54,935 nucleotides of DNA, from the NCBI RefSeq assembly GCF_002264395.1, contig NZ_NFVA01000046.1, positions 1 through 54,935 of the forward strand. The letters run 5' to 3'. The DNA comes from Paenibacillus sp. VTT E-133291. GTDB taxonomy: Bacteria > Bacillota > Bacilli > Paenibacillales > Paenibacillaceae. Every line of letters starts with the position of its first letter. Within the stretch, counting starts at the first letter, position 1. The position numbers and the translations under genes were made by a program. The notes beneath the pieces were generated by a model. It was not told the DNA's origin. It worked only from the letters and a program-made list of their open reading frames with translations, and did not search any database. Of the stretch, positions 42,547 through 51,266 are shown in pieces.

Positions 42547-44148
42547 TCATTTGCTGATCTTCCGAACCAGCCCACGATATTCCGACGGGGACACGCCAGT
42601 GATTTTTTTGAACACTTTGGAGAAATATTTTGGGTCCTGAATCCCGACTAAGGTTCCAACATCCCCTGCCTTCAGTTCTCCAGTAAGCAAGTTCTTGGCT
42701 TTCTCAATCCGAATCCGGGTCAGGTACTCCAGAAAGCTCTCCCCTACCTCCTTCCTGAACAGATTGGCGAAATAGTTCTTGCTCAGATGTACAAGCCGGC
42801 TGATCGACTGCAGCGTGATTTCCTGATAGTAATACTGCTGGATATACTGGGTTGCCTTAATAATGCTGTTCCGGTCGCTATGATACATATCTTTCATATG
42901 CTGTACCAGCGCTTCGAACGCCTGCACGAACCATAACCGGCTCTGTTCAAGCGTTTCCAGCATCGCCAGCTCGTCAAAATACTGCTTCTTGAGCTCCAGA
43001 ACCTGCTCAGCATCCCTGGATACATCGGGCCATAGGGTCGTTAATATCATCAGCAACTCAAGTGAAATAATCTGCACAAGATCTGCATCCCTGCGCACGG
43101 CAAGCTGTCCGAACAGCTGCTCCAGATATTCCGTCAGCTCTCTGGACTGGAAAGCGTACACCATGGATTGAATCTGGTGGCTGCTGATCTGGAGCGCATG
43201 AGGCGGCGCCACCTGCGCCAGCAGCTCATCGCTCCCGTGAATCAGGACACGCCCGTTTCCCATAAACAGCTTTTGCTTGGCTGCATCCACGGCCTGAGCA
43301 TAGGCATTCTTCACCTCTGTCCACTGCCTGGTTACACCACTAATGCCTATAGTCGCCGTCCAGCCGCATCGTCTGGATAAGCATTGAATAAGCTCTTCAC
43401 TGCGGCTGCGCAAGAGGTCTATCCGATCAGCAACTGCAGGCTTTGCCGTGAGGTCTGTGGTAACTATAATATTGAGTTCACCCTGCCTGTCAGGGAAAAT
43501 TTCGTAGCCGAGGGTATTTTCATTCCAAATCTGCTCCAGCATACTGCGGATCACGGTCTGTCCTTGCCCATACCTTGGCTCAACGCCGCTGCTCAGGCTG
43601 ATATGTAGCAAATACAGCGGCCGTGAATCAGTGAGTCCCGCCTGCGTGAGTTTATGTCTGTCTATCTGACCCTGAACCGGCCCCCGATCAATCAGATCCA
43701 TCAGGAAACTTTCCTTATGTACCGGCTCCGGGTGAACACCCTGAGAATGGACTGCCGTGTTCTTCTGCACTGCCTCCAGACTTTCCTTCAGCTTAAGCAA
43801 TACTAACTCAAAGTCACGGGGCATCATATCCGATTTGATCATATATTCGGATACACTGTGTTTAATTGCTTCCTTCGCATACTGGAAATCTTCGAGGTTG
43901 CTGAGGATGATGATCTTAATATCCGCTGAGAGCCTCCGCACCTCGGCTATCAGCTCAATGCCGTCCATCACCGGCATTTTAATATCGGTAATCAGGATAT
44001 CAGGCAGTCCGGTTGCCATCAACGCCAGCGCTTCCTGGCCATTCGACGCTTCACCGGTGACCTCCATCCCGATGGTCTCCCAATTAATCATCGACCGGAT
44101 ACCATATCTCACGATAAATTCATCTTCTACGATAATGACCCGGTGCAT
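42547..44148 (-). CDS. YesN-type response regulator with AraC domain
   Basis: Cytoplasmic response regulator of 533 residues. Receiver domain: E8/D9/E10, phospho-acceptor D55 in LITDIKMP and K105 in YMIKSD. A YesN-type middle region follows, and the AraC domain ends the protein (LQSISRLVHLSKNYFANLFR; TLVGIQDPKYFSKVFKKITG). It begins one base after the kinase stop codon, with AAGGGGGAA ten bases before its ATG, so the pair is tightly coupled. It probably activates the transporter promoter upstream of 49220. Position, not a mapped site, supports this. Confidence 0.93.
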   Translation of the reverse strand: MHRVIIVEDEFIVRYGIRSMINWETIGMEVTGEASNGQEALALMATGLPDILITDIKMPVMDGIELIAEVRRLSADIKIIILSNLEDFQYAKEAIKHSVSEYMIKSDMMPRDFELVLLKLKESLEAVQKNTAVHSQGVHPEPVHKESFLMDLIDRGPVQGQIDRHKLTQAGLTDSRPLYLLHISLSSGVEPRYGQGQTVIRSMLEQIWNENTLGYEIFPDRQGELNIIVTTDLTAKPAVADRIDLLRSRSEELIQCLSRRCGWTATIGISGVTRQWTEVKNAYAQAVDAAKQKLFMGNGRVLIHGSDELLAQVAPPHALQISSHQIQSMVYAFQSRELTEYLEQLFGQLAVRRDADLVQIISLELLMILTTLWPDVSRDAEQVLELKKQYFDELAMLETLEQSRLWFVQAFEALVQHMKDMYHSDRNSIIKATQYIQQYYYQEITLQSISRLVHLSKNYFANLFRKEVGESFLEYLTRIRIEKAKNLLTGELKAGDVGTLVGIQDPKYFSKVFKKITGVSPSEYRGLVRKISK

Positions 44149-44149
44149 C

Positions 44150-46015
44150 TCAGCGATTCCCCCTTATGTCATTTGTCATCAAAGGCAGCTTGATCCGTAT
44201 TGACGTTCCTGTGCCGGGCTCACTTTGGATCTCGATACCGTACATTTTTCCGCAAATGAGCTTAATTCGTTCATCCACATTCGCCAATCCTATGCCTCCC
44301 GATTTATCCTCATCCGGCGCTTGCTCGGTCAGCAGACTGCGGGCAAATGCGGGGTCCATCCCCTTACCGTTATCTGCCACCTCGAACCATACAAGGTTTC
44401 CCGGCGCTTTGCGGCAGGATATGCGGATGCTGCCGCCGGACCCCATATCCCCAAAAGCATGGATAATCGCGTTCTCGACAATCGGCTGCAAGATCAGCTT
44501 GGGCGTCCGCAGGTGGCGGACTTCATCGTCCATTTCAACGAATGTCTCAATATTGAAATTGAAGCGGAATCTCTGAATGCCCAGATAACACTGCACATGC
44601 TCAATTTCCTCTTCCAGCGTAACGGTTTCTTCACCCTTGCCCAGACTGATCCGCAGCAGCCGTGACAATAAGCTGACCATCTCTGCCGCGTTGTTGGCTT
44701 TCTGAATCAGGGCCGTCCATTTAATAATATCCAGCGTGTTGTAGAGAAAATGCGGGTTAATCTGCGCCTGCAGTGCCTTGAGCTCGGCCATCCGTTTCTG
44801 GTCCTGCTCTAGATATACCGCTTTCAATAGTTCATCTATCCGCGCAACCATATAGTTGAAATTATCACCAAGGATATCGAATTCGTCATGCCGACTTTTG
44901 GCTTTGTAGCGGACGCTGAGTTCGCCGGACATCACCTGCCGCATCAAACGGATCATCTTCAGAATCGGATTGGTGATGGAATTCGCCAGCACAAGCGCGG
45001 CAATAACCGAGAAGAATATACAAAGCAGCCCGACGAAGATAAAGATCTGCAGCAGACGGTTCGAATCCTGGTACAGCGCAGCCTTAGAAATGACATTCAC
45101 AACTACCCAATCATTGGTGTGAAGCTTCTTGGCATTCACGATCAGGCTGTCGCCGTTGTAAGTGAGCGGGAATCTCGTTTCCTCCGGTCCAGAATGAATG
45201 AGCCTCTCGTAACCCGCCTGACCCAGCACCTCAGTCACACTTTTGCCGATCAGCCGGCTGTCCGGATACGAGACCAGCATACCGCGCCCGTCCATTACAA
45301 AGCTTTGCAGATCCCGGTTGTTGCTCACCGCCTTCGAGATCAGCTCCTTTATGACATCTTCACGAATATCCAGGACAGCAACAATTCCCAGTGGGCTGTC
45401 ATCGGATATTTTATACAATTGCTTGGCTACCGAGAAGACGTGTGTACTCTGGGAATTCAAACTGTCCACATAGGTCCCGTAACGGGTCGGATACCAGCGG
45501 AAATTACTGCCGCCCTCAAGGGTCTGCAGGAACGGCTCCACCTCGGCAGGGATTCGCTTGTTCCAGCGGTAGATTCCCTTGATATAATGTTTCCCGGATA
45601 CAAAAGAAATGGACTGCACATCCTGATTAATCGCTACAATCGTGGACAGCTTTGTCGTCAGCGACAGACTATCCACATCATAGCTGGCCGCGTCTGTCCG
45701 ATCAAGAGTCCGCAGCATACCCACAATCTCGTTGTTGTTCAGCACCTGCATCATCATGTCCTTGTAGACACCCAGCCGCGTATCCAGATTGTCGGCGGTT
45801 TGATACAGCAGATGCTCGGAATACTCCGTTACTTTGTGATTAATCGTTGATTTGGAGATCGAAAATGAAATAATCCCCATGACCACCAGCGGTGTCAAGG
45901 AGAAGAGAACGAGAAGCAGCATCCACTTATAGCGCATGCTGCTCTTCATTATTTTGATCCAGGATATCAAGCGGAAGCGCAAGGGCCTGGCAGTACTCTC
46001 TGGAGATTTAAGCAT
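44150..46015 (-). CDS. YesM-type sensor histidine kinase
   Basis: Membrane kinase of 621 residues. TM1 about 30-50, a large extracytoplasmic Cache-like sensor (about 55-315), TM2 about 322-345, HAMP, then the kinase domain with H422 in INPHFLYNTL and ATPase motifs VENAIIHA and DNGKGMDP. It lies between the MalG-type permease gene (50 bp upstream) and its YesN-type regulator (1 bp downstream). The ATG at 46015 has GAAAGGA upstream. The 29-residue cytoplasmic N-terminus is slightly long; ATG at the MKSSMRYKW position is an alternative. The signal is probably the glycan bound by one of the two lipoproteins in this cluster. Confidence 0.93.
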   Translation of the reverse strand: MLKSPESTARPLRFRLISWIKIMKSSMRYKWMLLLVLFSLTPLVVMGIISFSISKSTINHKVTEYSEHLLYQTADNLDTRLGVYKDMMMQVLNNNEIVGMLRTLDRTDAASYDVDSLSLTTKLSTIVAINQDVQSISFVSGKHYIKGIYRWNKRIPAEVEPFLQTLEGGSNFRWYPTRYGTYVDSLNSQSTHVFSVAKQLYKISDDSPLGIVAVLDIREDVIKELISKAVSNNRDLQSFVMDGRGMLVSYPDSRLIGKSVTEVLGQAGYERLIHSGPEETRFPLTYNGDSLIVNAKKLHTNDWVVVNVISKAALYQDSNRLLQIFIFVGLLCIFFSVIAALVLANSITNPILKMIRLMRQVMSGELSVRYKAKSRHDEFDILGDNFNYMVARIDELLKAVYLEQDQKRMAELKALQAQINPHFLYNTLDIIKWTALIQKANNAAEMVSLLSRLLRISLGKGEETVTLEEEIEHVQCYLGIQRFRFNFNIETFVEMDDEVRHLRTPKLILQPIVENAIIHAFGDMGSGGSIRISCRKAPGNLVWFEVADNGKGMDPAFARSLLTEQAPDEDKSGGIGLANVDERIKLICGKMYGIEIQSEPGTGTSIRIKLPLMTNDIRGNR

Positions 46016-46065
46016 GCCCTATATCCTTTCTCGTTGTAGAGTCTTGAGACTGGAAATCTTAAAGA

Positions 46066-46878
46066 TTAACCCTTGACGCCGGACATCGCCACGCCCTGGA
46101 CAATATGCCGCTGCAGCAGAATAAAGACAATGATTGTCGGAACCGCCGCGATTGTACTTGCCGTCATAATCAGATTGAGCGACATGTTATTATTCGACAA
46201 AAAGGTGGGCAGCCCTGCCGAAAGAATCATATTTTCCTCAGAAGTAATGGCCAGATAAGGCCACAGGAAATTATTCCAGGAGAGGATAAAGAAGAAGATT
46301 CCCACAGAAACCATGGCTGAGCGTGTAAGCGGCAGACAGATGCTCCACCATAACCGGAAGCTGCGGCTACCGTCGATTTGCGCGGCTTCAATGTAATCCT
46401 TGGGTACCCCGTCCATGAATTGCTTCAGCAGCAGAATGCCGATAGGGTTGGTCAGTCCAGGCAGGACAATCGCCCAGATGTTATCAATCAGCTGCAGATG
46501 CAGCGCAGTTTCATAAAGCGGAATGAGTATTGCTTCCGTCGGAATCAGCAGACCTGAAACGATCAGCACATAGAATATTCCCCGTGTCCGGAATGGCAGC
46601 TTGGAGAACGAGAATGCAGCCAGCGAGCTAAGCAGAAGGGAGATTACGGTCGTGAGGACACCAATGACCAGACTGTTCCATGTCCAGTGCAGAATTTGCG
46701 AGTCCCGGATGACTTTGACATAGTTATCGGTATTCAGATCTGACCATTTCACCCAATCAGCCAGCGTATATACGTTCACACCATCAGGCTTCAGGGAGGT
46801 GAGGAACATCCAGATTAGCGGGAAAATAAACAGCAGCGCAAGTAGAACAGCAGCGATATTTAAAGCGAGCTTTTTCAT
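46066..46878 (-). CDS. Carbohydrate ABC permease (MalG type)
   Basis: Inner-membrane permease of 270 residues with six predicted membrane segments and the EAA motif EAAQIDGSRSFRLWWSICLP. It pairs with the MalF-type permease encoded 13 bp upstream. The ATG has GGAGGGAG six bases upstream. The C-terminal QGVAMSGVKG is the usual family end. Gene order in the unit is lipoprotein, MalF, MalG, kinase, regulator, second lipoprotein. Confidence 0.92.
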   Translation of the reverse strand: MKKLALNIAAVLLALLFIFPLIWMFLTSLKPDGVNVYTLADWVKWSDLNTDNYVKVIRDSQILHWTWNSLVIGVLTTVISLLLSSLAAFSFSKLPFRTRGIFYVLIVSGLLIPTEAILIPLYETALHLQLIDNIWAIVLPGLTNPIGILLLKQFMDGVPKDYIEAAQIDGSRSFRLWWSICLPLTRSAMVSVGIFFFILSWNNFLWPYLAITSEENMILSAGLPTFLSNNNMSLNLIMTASTIAAVPTIIVFILLQRHIVQGVAMSGVKG

Positions 46879-46891
46879 GAATGTCTCCCTC

Positions 46892-47815
46892 CTATCCGTC
46901 TTTCCGGTCTGTGATTTTAAATTGAACCACGGCGATCAACAGCATGATGAAGCAGAAGATCATCGACTGCGCTGCGGCCAGGCCGAACATGTCTTTCTTG
47001 AACCCTGTAACGTAAATATAACGGATCATGGTATTGGTGGAATCTCCCGGCCCGCCGCCGGTCATAATTTGCACCTGTCCGAACAGCTTAAGGCAGTTGA
47101 TAATCTGATAAAAGATCTGGATCTTCATTACGCTCGACAGCCCCGGCAGTGTAATGCTCCAGAATCGCTGCCAGGCATTGGCGCCGTCAATCTTCGCCGC
47201 TTCGTAATGATCGGTGGGGATTTCCTGCAGTCCGGCAAGGAACAGCACCATCACAAATCCCACGCTCCACCAGTCTGTCGCAATCGTAATCGCCCACCAC
47301 ACAAATCTGTGATCGGTGAGCCAGTTGATATCTGCATGGATGCCCAGTACATCCAGAGCTGCGTTCACTGGACCGTTCTTCGCGTCGAACAGTTTCAGCC
47401 AGATGAAGCTGACCACGGAGACCGACAGGACATACGGCAGGAAGAACACGGAGCGTATCAGGGTCCGCAGCCAAATTCTCTGATTGATAATCAGTGCCAG
47501 TATGAGTCCCAGTACGAGTACGGTAGGTGCGCATAGCAATACAAAGTAGAAAGAGTTCCACAAATACGAATAGAAATCCGAATTCCCCAGAATTTTCTTA
47601 TAGTTAGCCAAACCGGCGTACTTCTGCATCCCTTGAATGCCCCAAACATGCAGGCTCATCCAGGCTCCGCGGATTACCGGCCACAGATAGAACACCGCAA
47701 ATGGTACCAGGAACGGAATCAGGTACAAAATGGCTTTCAGTTCCTTCAGTAGGTGTATAGGCTCTGCCCTGCGAAGAGGCGCAGCAGCCTTATTCTCTCT
47801 TAAAGTCCGCTCCAT
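46892..47815 (-). CDS. Sugar ABC permease (MalF type)
   Basis: Inner-membrane permease of 307 residues, six predicted membrane segments, EAA motif EAAKIDGANAWQRFWSITLP. It follows the lipoprotein gene after a 91-bp gap that contains a GC-rich hairpin. The ATG at 47815 has AAGGAGAG about ten bases upstream. It partners with the MalG-type permease immediately downstream; an ATPase is expected elsewhere in the genome. Confidence 0.92.
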   Translation of the reverse strand: MERTLRENKAAAPLRRAEPIHLLKELKAILYLIPFLVPFAVFYLWPVIRGAWMSLHVWGIQGMQKYAGLANYKKILGNSDFYSYLWNSFYFVLLCAPTVLVLGLILALIINQRIWLRTLIRSVFFLPYVLSVSVVSFIWLKLFDAKNGPVNAALDVLGIHADINWLTDHRFVWWAITIATDWWSVGFVMVLFLAGLQEIPTDHYEAAKIDGANAWQRFWSITLPGLSSVMKIQIFYQIINCLKLFGQVQIMTGGGPGDSTNTMIRYIYVTGFKKDMFGLAAAQSMIFCFIMLLIAVVQFKITDRKDG

Positions 47816-47854
47816 CGGTCATACTCTCCTTCAATCAAAATGGCGCTTATGCCT

Positions 47855-47888
47855 GGAGGCAGCCCCCGCCTTACGGGCAGGGACCTCC
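47855..47888 (-). other. GC-rich intercistronic hairpin
   Basis: GGAGG...CCTCC arms with inner CCCTGCC/GGCGGGG pairing form a stem-loop between the lipoprotein and MalF-type permease genes, without a T-run. This is the third binding-protein/next-gene gap in the window with such a hairpin. Confidence 0.55.
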
Positions 47889-47906
47889 CCTTTCCGGCAG
47901 AATGAG

Positions 47907-49220
47907 TTAGTTCTCCAGCACTTCGTTAATCTGTTTCTCCAGTTTTGCCAACCCGTCTTCGGGAGTCTCGCTGCCGAAAATAATGTTCTGCAGTTCTTCG
48001 GAAATAGTAGTAATGATTGTTGTGTATTTATCTGTCGGCGGAGCAAATTTCACGGTCTTCTGCGCTTCGATGAATTCACTGCGGTAAGGCAGGCTCTTAT
48101 AAGCATCGCCGGTGGTTACTTTACTATTCGCAGGCACATGTCCTGCCTGTCCCCAGATCTCTCCACCAACTTCAGAGAAATACTTCATGAACTTGGCTGC
48201 GGCCTCCTGCTTCTCAGCAGTTACATAAGACGGGATTACAAGCGTATGGGAGCTGGCCCAATGCGTCTGGCTGCCGAAGATCGGAGGAAGCGGCATAGCG
48301 CCGATATGCAGTGACTCATCTCCTAGTAACAGTCCCGCTTCCCATACCCCTCCGAACCAGAAGGCAGCTTTGCCGTTATGGAAGGTATCCCAAGGCGTTT
48401 TATCATTAAGATCGGAGTATTTGTTGTTATAGATGTCCAGGTAGAATTTGAGGACATCCAGTGCCTGCGGATTGTTGATGCTTGCTTTGGTCATATCCGA
48501 ATTTAGGATATCCCCGCCGGCTTCATAGTACATATTCAGGAACGGCTCTTGAAAATAAGGAGTGTTAATCGCCATCGCCTGAACATCCGGCACTTTGGCC
48601 TGAATATCCGCCAGCGTCTGCTCGAAGCCCGCCGGTGTCATTTCGCCCAGCTTAGGGGTGCCGTCTTCGTTCAGCAGATCCGCCTTCTGCAGAATATCCT
48701 TGTTGTAGTAGAACATATGGAAGTGAGTATCCAGCGGGACAGCGTAAGGTTTACCATCGTAGGTCACACTCTTAATATTGGATTCAGAGATCTCCTTCAG
48801 GTCAAAGCCGACCTTGGAAGCCAGCTCATCTACAGACACAATCTGCTGTGCCTTCACGAACGGGGAGATCCGATCCACGTGGGCAATGGCAACATCAGGG
48901 CCTTTGGAGGAAGACAGCGCCGTACTTAGCTTCGCATAATACTCGTTGGATTCCAGACGGAGCTGCTTGACCGTTACTTCCTGCTGGGAGTCATTGAAGC
49001 CCTTGATGATCTGGTCTACGAAATCCCCTTCCCCGCCGCCGAACATGTTCCAGAAAGATATCTCTACCGGACTGCCGCCTGCATTCTCTGTTTTTGCCGG
49101 TTCATTTACCGCCTTGGCCTGCTCACCGTTCTCTTTGTTACCGGATGAGCATCCCGGCAGGATCAGGGCCAGCGTCAGCCCGGCCGACAGCAAACTTGTG
49201 AACTTCTTATTCATCCTCAT
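47907..49220 (-). CDS. Sugar ABC transporter solute-binding lipoprotein
   Basis: Extracellular family 1 binding protein of 437 residues. The signal peptide ends in the lipobox ILPGC (Cys24) with a Ser/Gly/Asn-rich spacer. It is the first gene of the cluster and directly precedes the two permeases, so it is the transport receptor. Its paralogue is at 41203-42483. The ATG at 49220 has GAGAGGG nine bases upstream. With GH93-like and GH2 genes just upstream, arabinan- or arabinogalactan-derived oligosaccharides are the likely ligand (inference). Confidence 0.93.
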   Translation of the reverse strand: MRMNKKFTSLLSAGLTLALILPGCSSGNKENGEQAKAVNEPAKTENAGGSPVEISFWNMFGGGEGDFVDQIIKGFNDSQQEVTVKQLRLESNEYYAKLSTALSSSKGPDVAIAHVDRISPFVKAQQIVSVDELASKVGFDLKEISESNIKSVTYDGKPYAVPLDTHFHMFYYNKDILQKADLLNEDGTPKLGEMTPAGFEQTLADIQAKVPDVQAMAINTPYFQEPFLNMYYEAGGDILNSDMTKASINNPQALDVLKFYLDIYNNKYSDLNDKTPWDTFHNGKAAFWFGGVWEAGLLLGDESLHIGAMPLPPIFGSQTHWASSHTLVIPSYVTAEKQEAAAKFMKYFSEVGGEIWGQAGHVPANSKVTTGDAYKSLPYRSEFIEAQKTVKFAPPTDKYTTIITTISEELQNIIFGSETPEDGLAKLEKQINEVLEN

Positions 49221-49446
49221 TTGAACAACCCTCTCGTCAAAAAAGTTTGTATGCGAGAGCCCCTCTGCGTTTATGTAAGGGCTTTCTTGACTCTTACTCT
49301 ACAGGGAATACCGCATGTGTTGAACCGACAAACCGCCGCTCATTGGTGAACAAACGAAAGATATTAATAACGAGGGGAACCCCAGAAGGTAGACGATCGT
49401 ATGGCAGGTGGAGAATCGTACGGTGCACAGATAGACTTGCGTTATC

Positions 49447-49471
49447 AAAAAAAAGAAGCCCTTAAGGGCTC
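49447..49471 (-). terminator. Terminator after the GH93-like gene
   Basis: On the minus strand GGAGCCCTTAAGGGCTTC is followed by eight T. AGCCCTTAAGGGCT is fully self-complementary, so a stem with a small loop results. It separates the GH93-like gene from the transporter operon that starts at 49220. Confidence 0.85.
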
Positions 49472-49484
49472 CAAAATTTTCAGA

Positions 49485-51128
49485 TTAGTTCACTGTAATA
49501 TTGTCGAAGCTGACGCTGTTGTTAAAGCCGCCCCGCACCCCGATGGTACCAGAGGTATATACTGCATCGTTCATGTTGATCTTAGGCGTGGTCATATCTC
49601 CGACGTATAACTTAATGTTCCCGCTGTTCACAACCACCTTCATATGATGCCAGGTGTTTACTGCAATAGGTGTTGCTACCGTCTGCAGCGGTGTCCAGCC
49701 GTTGTTGAAGCGTCCCAGCCAGACCTGGCCTGCGGAATCAATACCTGCGGCGTAGCCTTTCTGCAAATCGGCTCCAGTGCCCGGATTGGTCAGATTGAAG
49801 ATCAGACTGCCCTGGCCCGCATTATTCAGCCTGATGTCGCCCTCCAACGTGTAGTTCATTTTGGAAGGGTATGGGGTAAGGACCGATTTATCCGCATTGA
49901 CCGAGCTCAGGTTGTAGGTTCCGCCGCTCACAGCCCACGTTCCCCCATAACGAACCCATCCGCTGTCATTCGCAGAAAAATCATTGCTGTACGCACCGCT
50001 GAGTGTACCGAAACGGACCTGGACATTATGCCCGCCGACACTCCGCTCCACAGAATCAACCATCGCAATTTCATTTGCACCCGTCTGGTACATTGCAGTC
50101 CACCACGAATTCCCGAATGCCGGTACATCGTTATCCACCCATGTATTGCCGTAATCGTTGCTTAAAGACAGCACATTGGAGTTGGAGCTGAGCAGCAGAC
50201 GGCCATCAGTTAAGGAGAGGAGATAAGGCCCGCCCTGCTGATTGGTCGATACCTGGGTGCCGATGCCGCTGGACCAGGTCTTGCCGTCCGTACTTTTCTT
50301 AGTGAAAATTTTGCAGTTCTGCGTTCCGCAGACTTCAAAAGCGACAATATACTGTCCGTTTGTCATCTTGCTCCAAACCGGCATACCTGGACGCGCTCCG
50401 GCGTTAGATGGGTCCCAGGCTACATAAATCTCATTCCCCCAGCTGGCTCCGCCATTGGTGGAAATTTTCTCGGAGAGGATCTGGCTGTAGGAAGGATTCT
50501 CAGTTACATGCTTCTCACTCGCATACATGACAGCTACCGAGCCGTCATTTAGTAGCTGCATATGCGGCTCATATACACCCTTATCCGGGTTTCCAAGAGA
50601 ACCTGCGGTGCCGTTATTCTCGTCGATTGTACTCAAGAAGCTCCAATTCGCGCCTCCATTCACACTCTTATACACTCTGAGCTTATACGATTCCTGCCAG
50701 CGGACAGAACGCATCGCCAGCAGAAGGTCGCCATTTGCCAACTGTACAAACTGCCCGTTGTCCAGGTCACGCCCGTCCTCCCATAGAGTGGACATCAGCG
50801 ACCAGGTGCGGCAGTTGTCTGTACTACGGAAGACCTGTAGCCGGGTGCCGCCCCAGGAGACTTTGGTGTAGCCGTTGTTGTCGTAAATGGCGGCCACCGC
50901 CAGCCAATCCCCGTTCGCCAGCTTGATCATCCGAGCATATTCAGCCCCAAAGGTTCCGGGTCTGAGCCCGCGGGCATCGGTGCCCGCATCCGTGAAGGTG
51001 TTAATATCGGTAATCGTGGATGATGTGCCCCACACTACCGGGCCATTCGCTGCAAAAGCCGGGATGGCTGTAAGGACCAGAAGCAGACACAGGGAAGCAG
51101 ACAGCGAGGTGAATAATTTTTTCAACAA
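49485..51128 (-). CDS. Secreted GH93-like exo-arabinanase with C-terminal LamG/CBM66-like domain
   Basis: Secreted protein of 547 residues with a signal peptide ending near AFA (about 26). The catalytic part (about 30-375) is a sialidase-fold beta-propeller with Asp-box-like repeats (STDNCRTW, SVNGGANW, STNGGASW, STDGKTW, SNDYGNTW). Motifs resemble GH93 exo-1,5-alpha-L-arabinanase: EPHM (E187), SQILSEKIST, ARPGMP (245-250) and AFE (E265), the last two regions matching those with catalytic Glu in Arb93A. A jelly-roll domain like CBM66/LamG follows (about 380-547). There is no anchor, so it is probably released. The start is TTG at 51128 behind GAGGAGGGG. A true sialidase is less likely since the Arg triad is not evident. 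A cre-like site lies about 55 bp upstream. Confidence 0.78.
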   Translation of the reverse strand: MLKKLFTSLSASLCLLLVLTAIPAFAANGPVVWGTSSTITDINTFTDAGTDARGLRPGTFGAEYARMIKLANGDWLAVAAIYDNNGYTKVSWGGTRLQVFRSTDNCRTWSLMSTLWEDGRDLDNGQFVQLANGDLLLAMRSVRWQESYKLRVYKSVNGGANWSFLSTIDENNGTAGSLGNPDKGVYEPHMQLLNDGSVAVMYASEKHVTENPSYSQILSEKISTNGGASWGNEIYVAWDPSNAGARPGMPVWSKMTNGQYIVAFEVCGTQNCKIFTKKSTDGKTWSSGIGTQVSTNQQGGPYLLSLTDGRLLLSSNSNVLSLSNDYGNTWVDNDVPAFGNSWWTAMYQTGANEIAMVDSVERSVGGHNVQVRFGTLSGAYSNDFSANDSGWVRYGGTWAVSGGTYNLSSVNADKSVLTPYPSKMNYTLEGDIRLNNAGQGSLIFNLTNPGTGADLQKGYAAGIDSAGQVWLGRFNNGWTPLQTVATPIAVNTWHHMKVVVNSGNIKLYVGDMTTPKINMNDAVYTSGTIGVRGGFNNSVSFDNITVN

Positions 51129-51180
51129 ATAAGCCCCTCCTCTTGATCTTCAATTATGAAACCTGTTGAACGCACTCACA

Positions 51181-51194
51181 TGTAAGTGCTTTCA
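51181..51194. promoter_or_regulatory. cre-like site upstream of the GH93-like gene
   Basis: On the minus strand TGAAAGCACTTACA matches TGWAARCGYTWNCW at 13 of 14 positions; the central G is replaced by A. It lies 53-66 bp before the start codon. Confidence 0.45.
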
Positions 51195-51266
51195 AACAAG
51201 ATTCTAATCTGCTTCACCTTGTCATTGAACCGATAATTGACCGTTTTTTAGGCAACAAAGTTATGA

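Noticed and set aside
44888..45850. 320-codon plus-strand ORF
   Set aside because: It lies entirely antisense to the YesM-type kinase gene, has no recognisable domain and no good ribosome binding site. The kinase motifs are clearly on the other strand.
49221..49446. Possible riboswitch or leader upstream of the 47907-49220 lipoprotein gene
   Set aside because: Only short, weak inverted repeats were seen (GAGCCC...GGGCTT near 49257-49287); no known riboswitch core could be matched.
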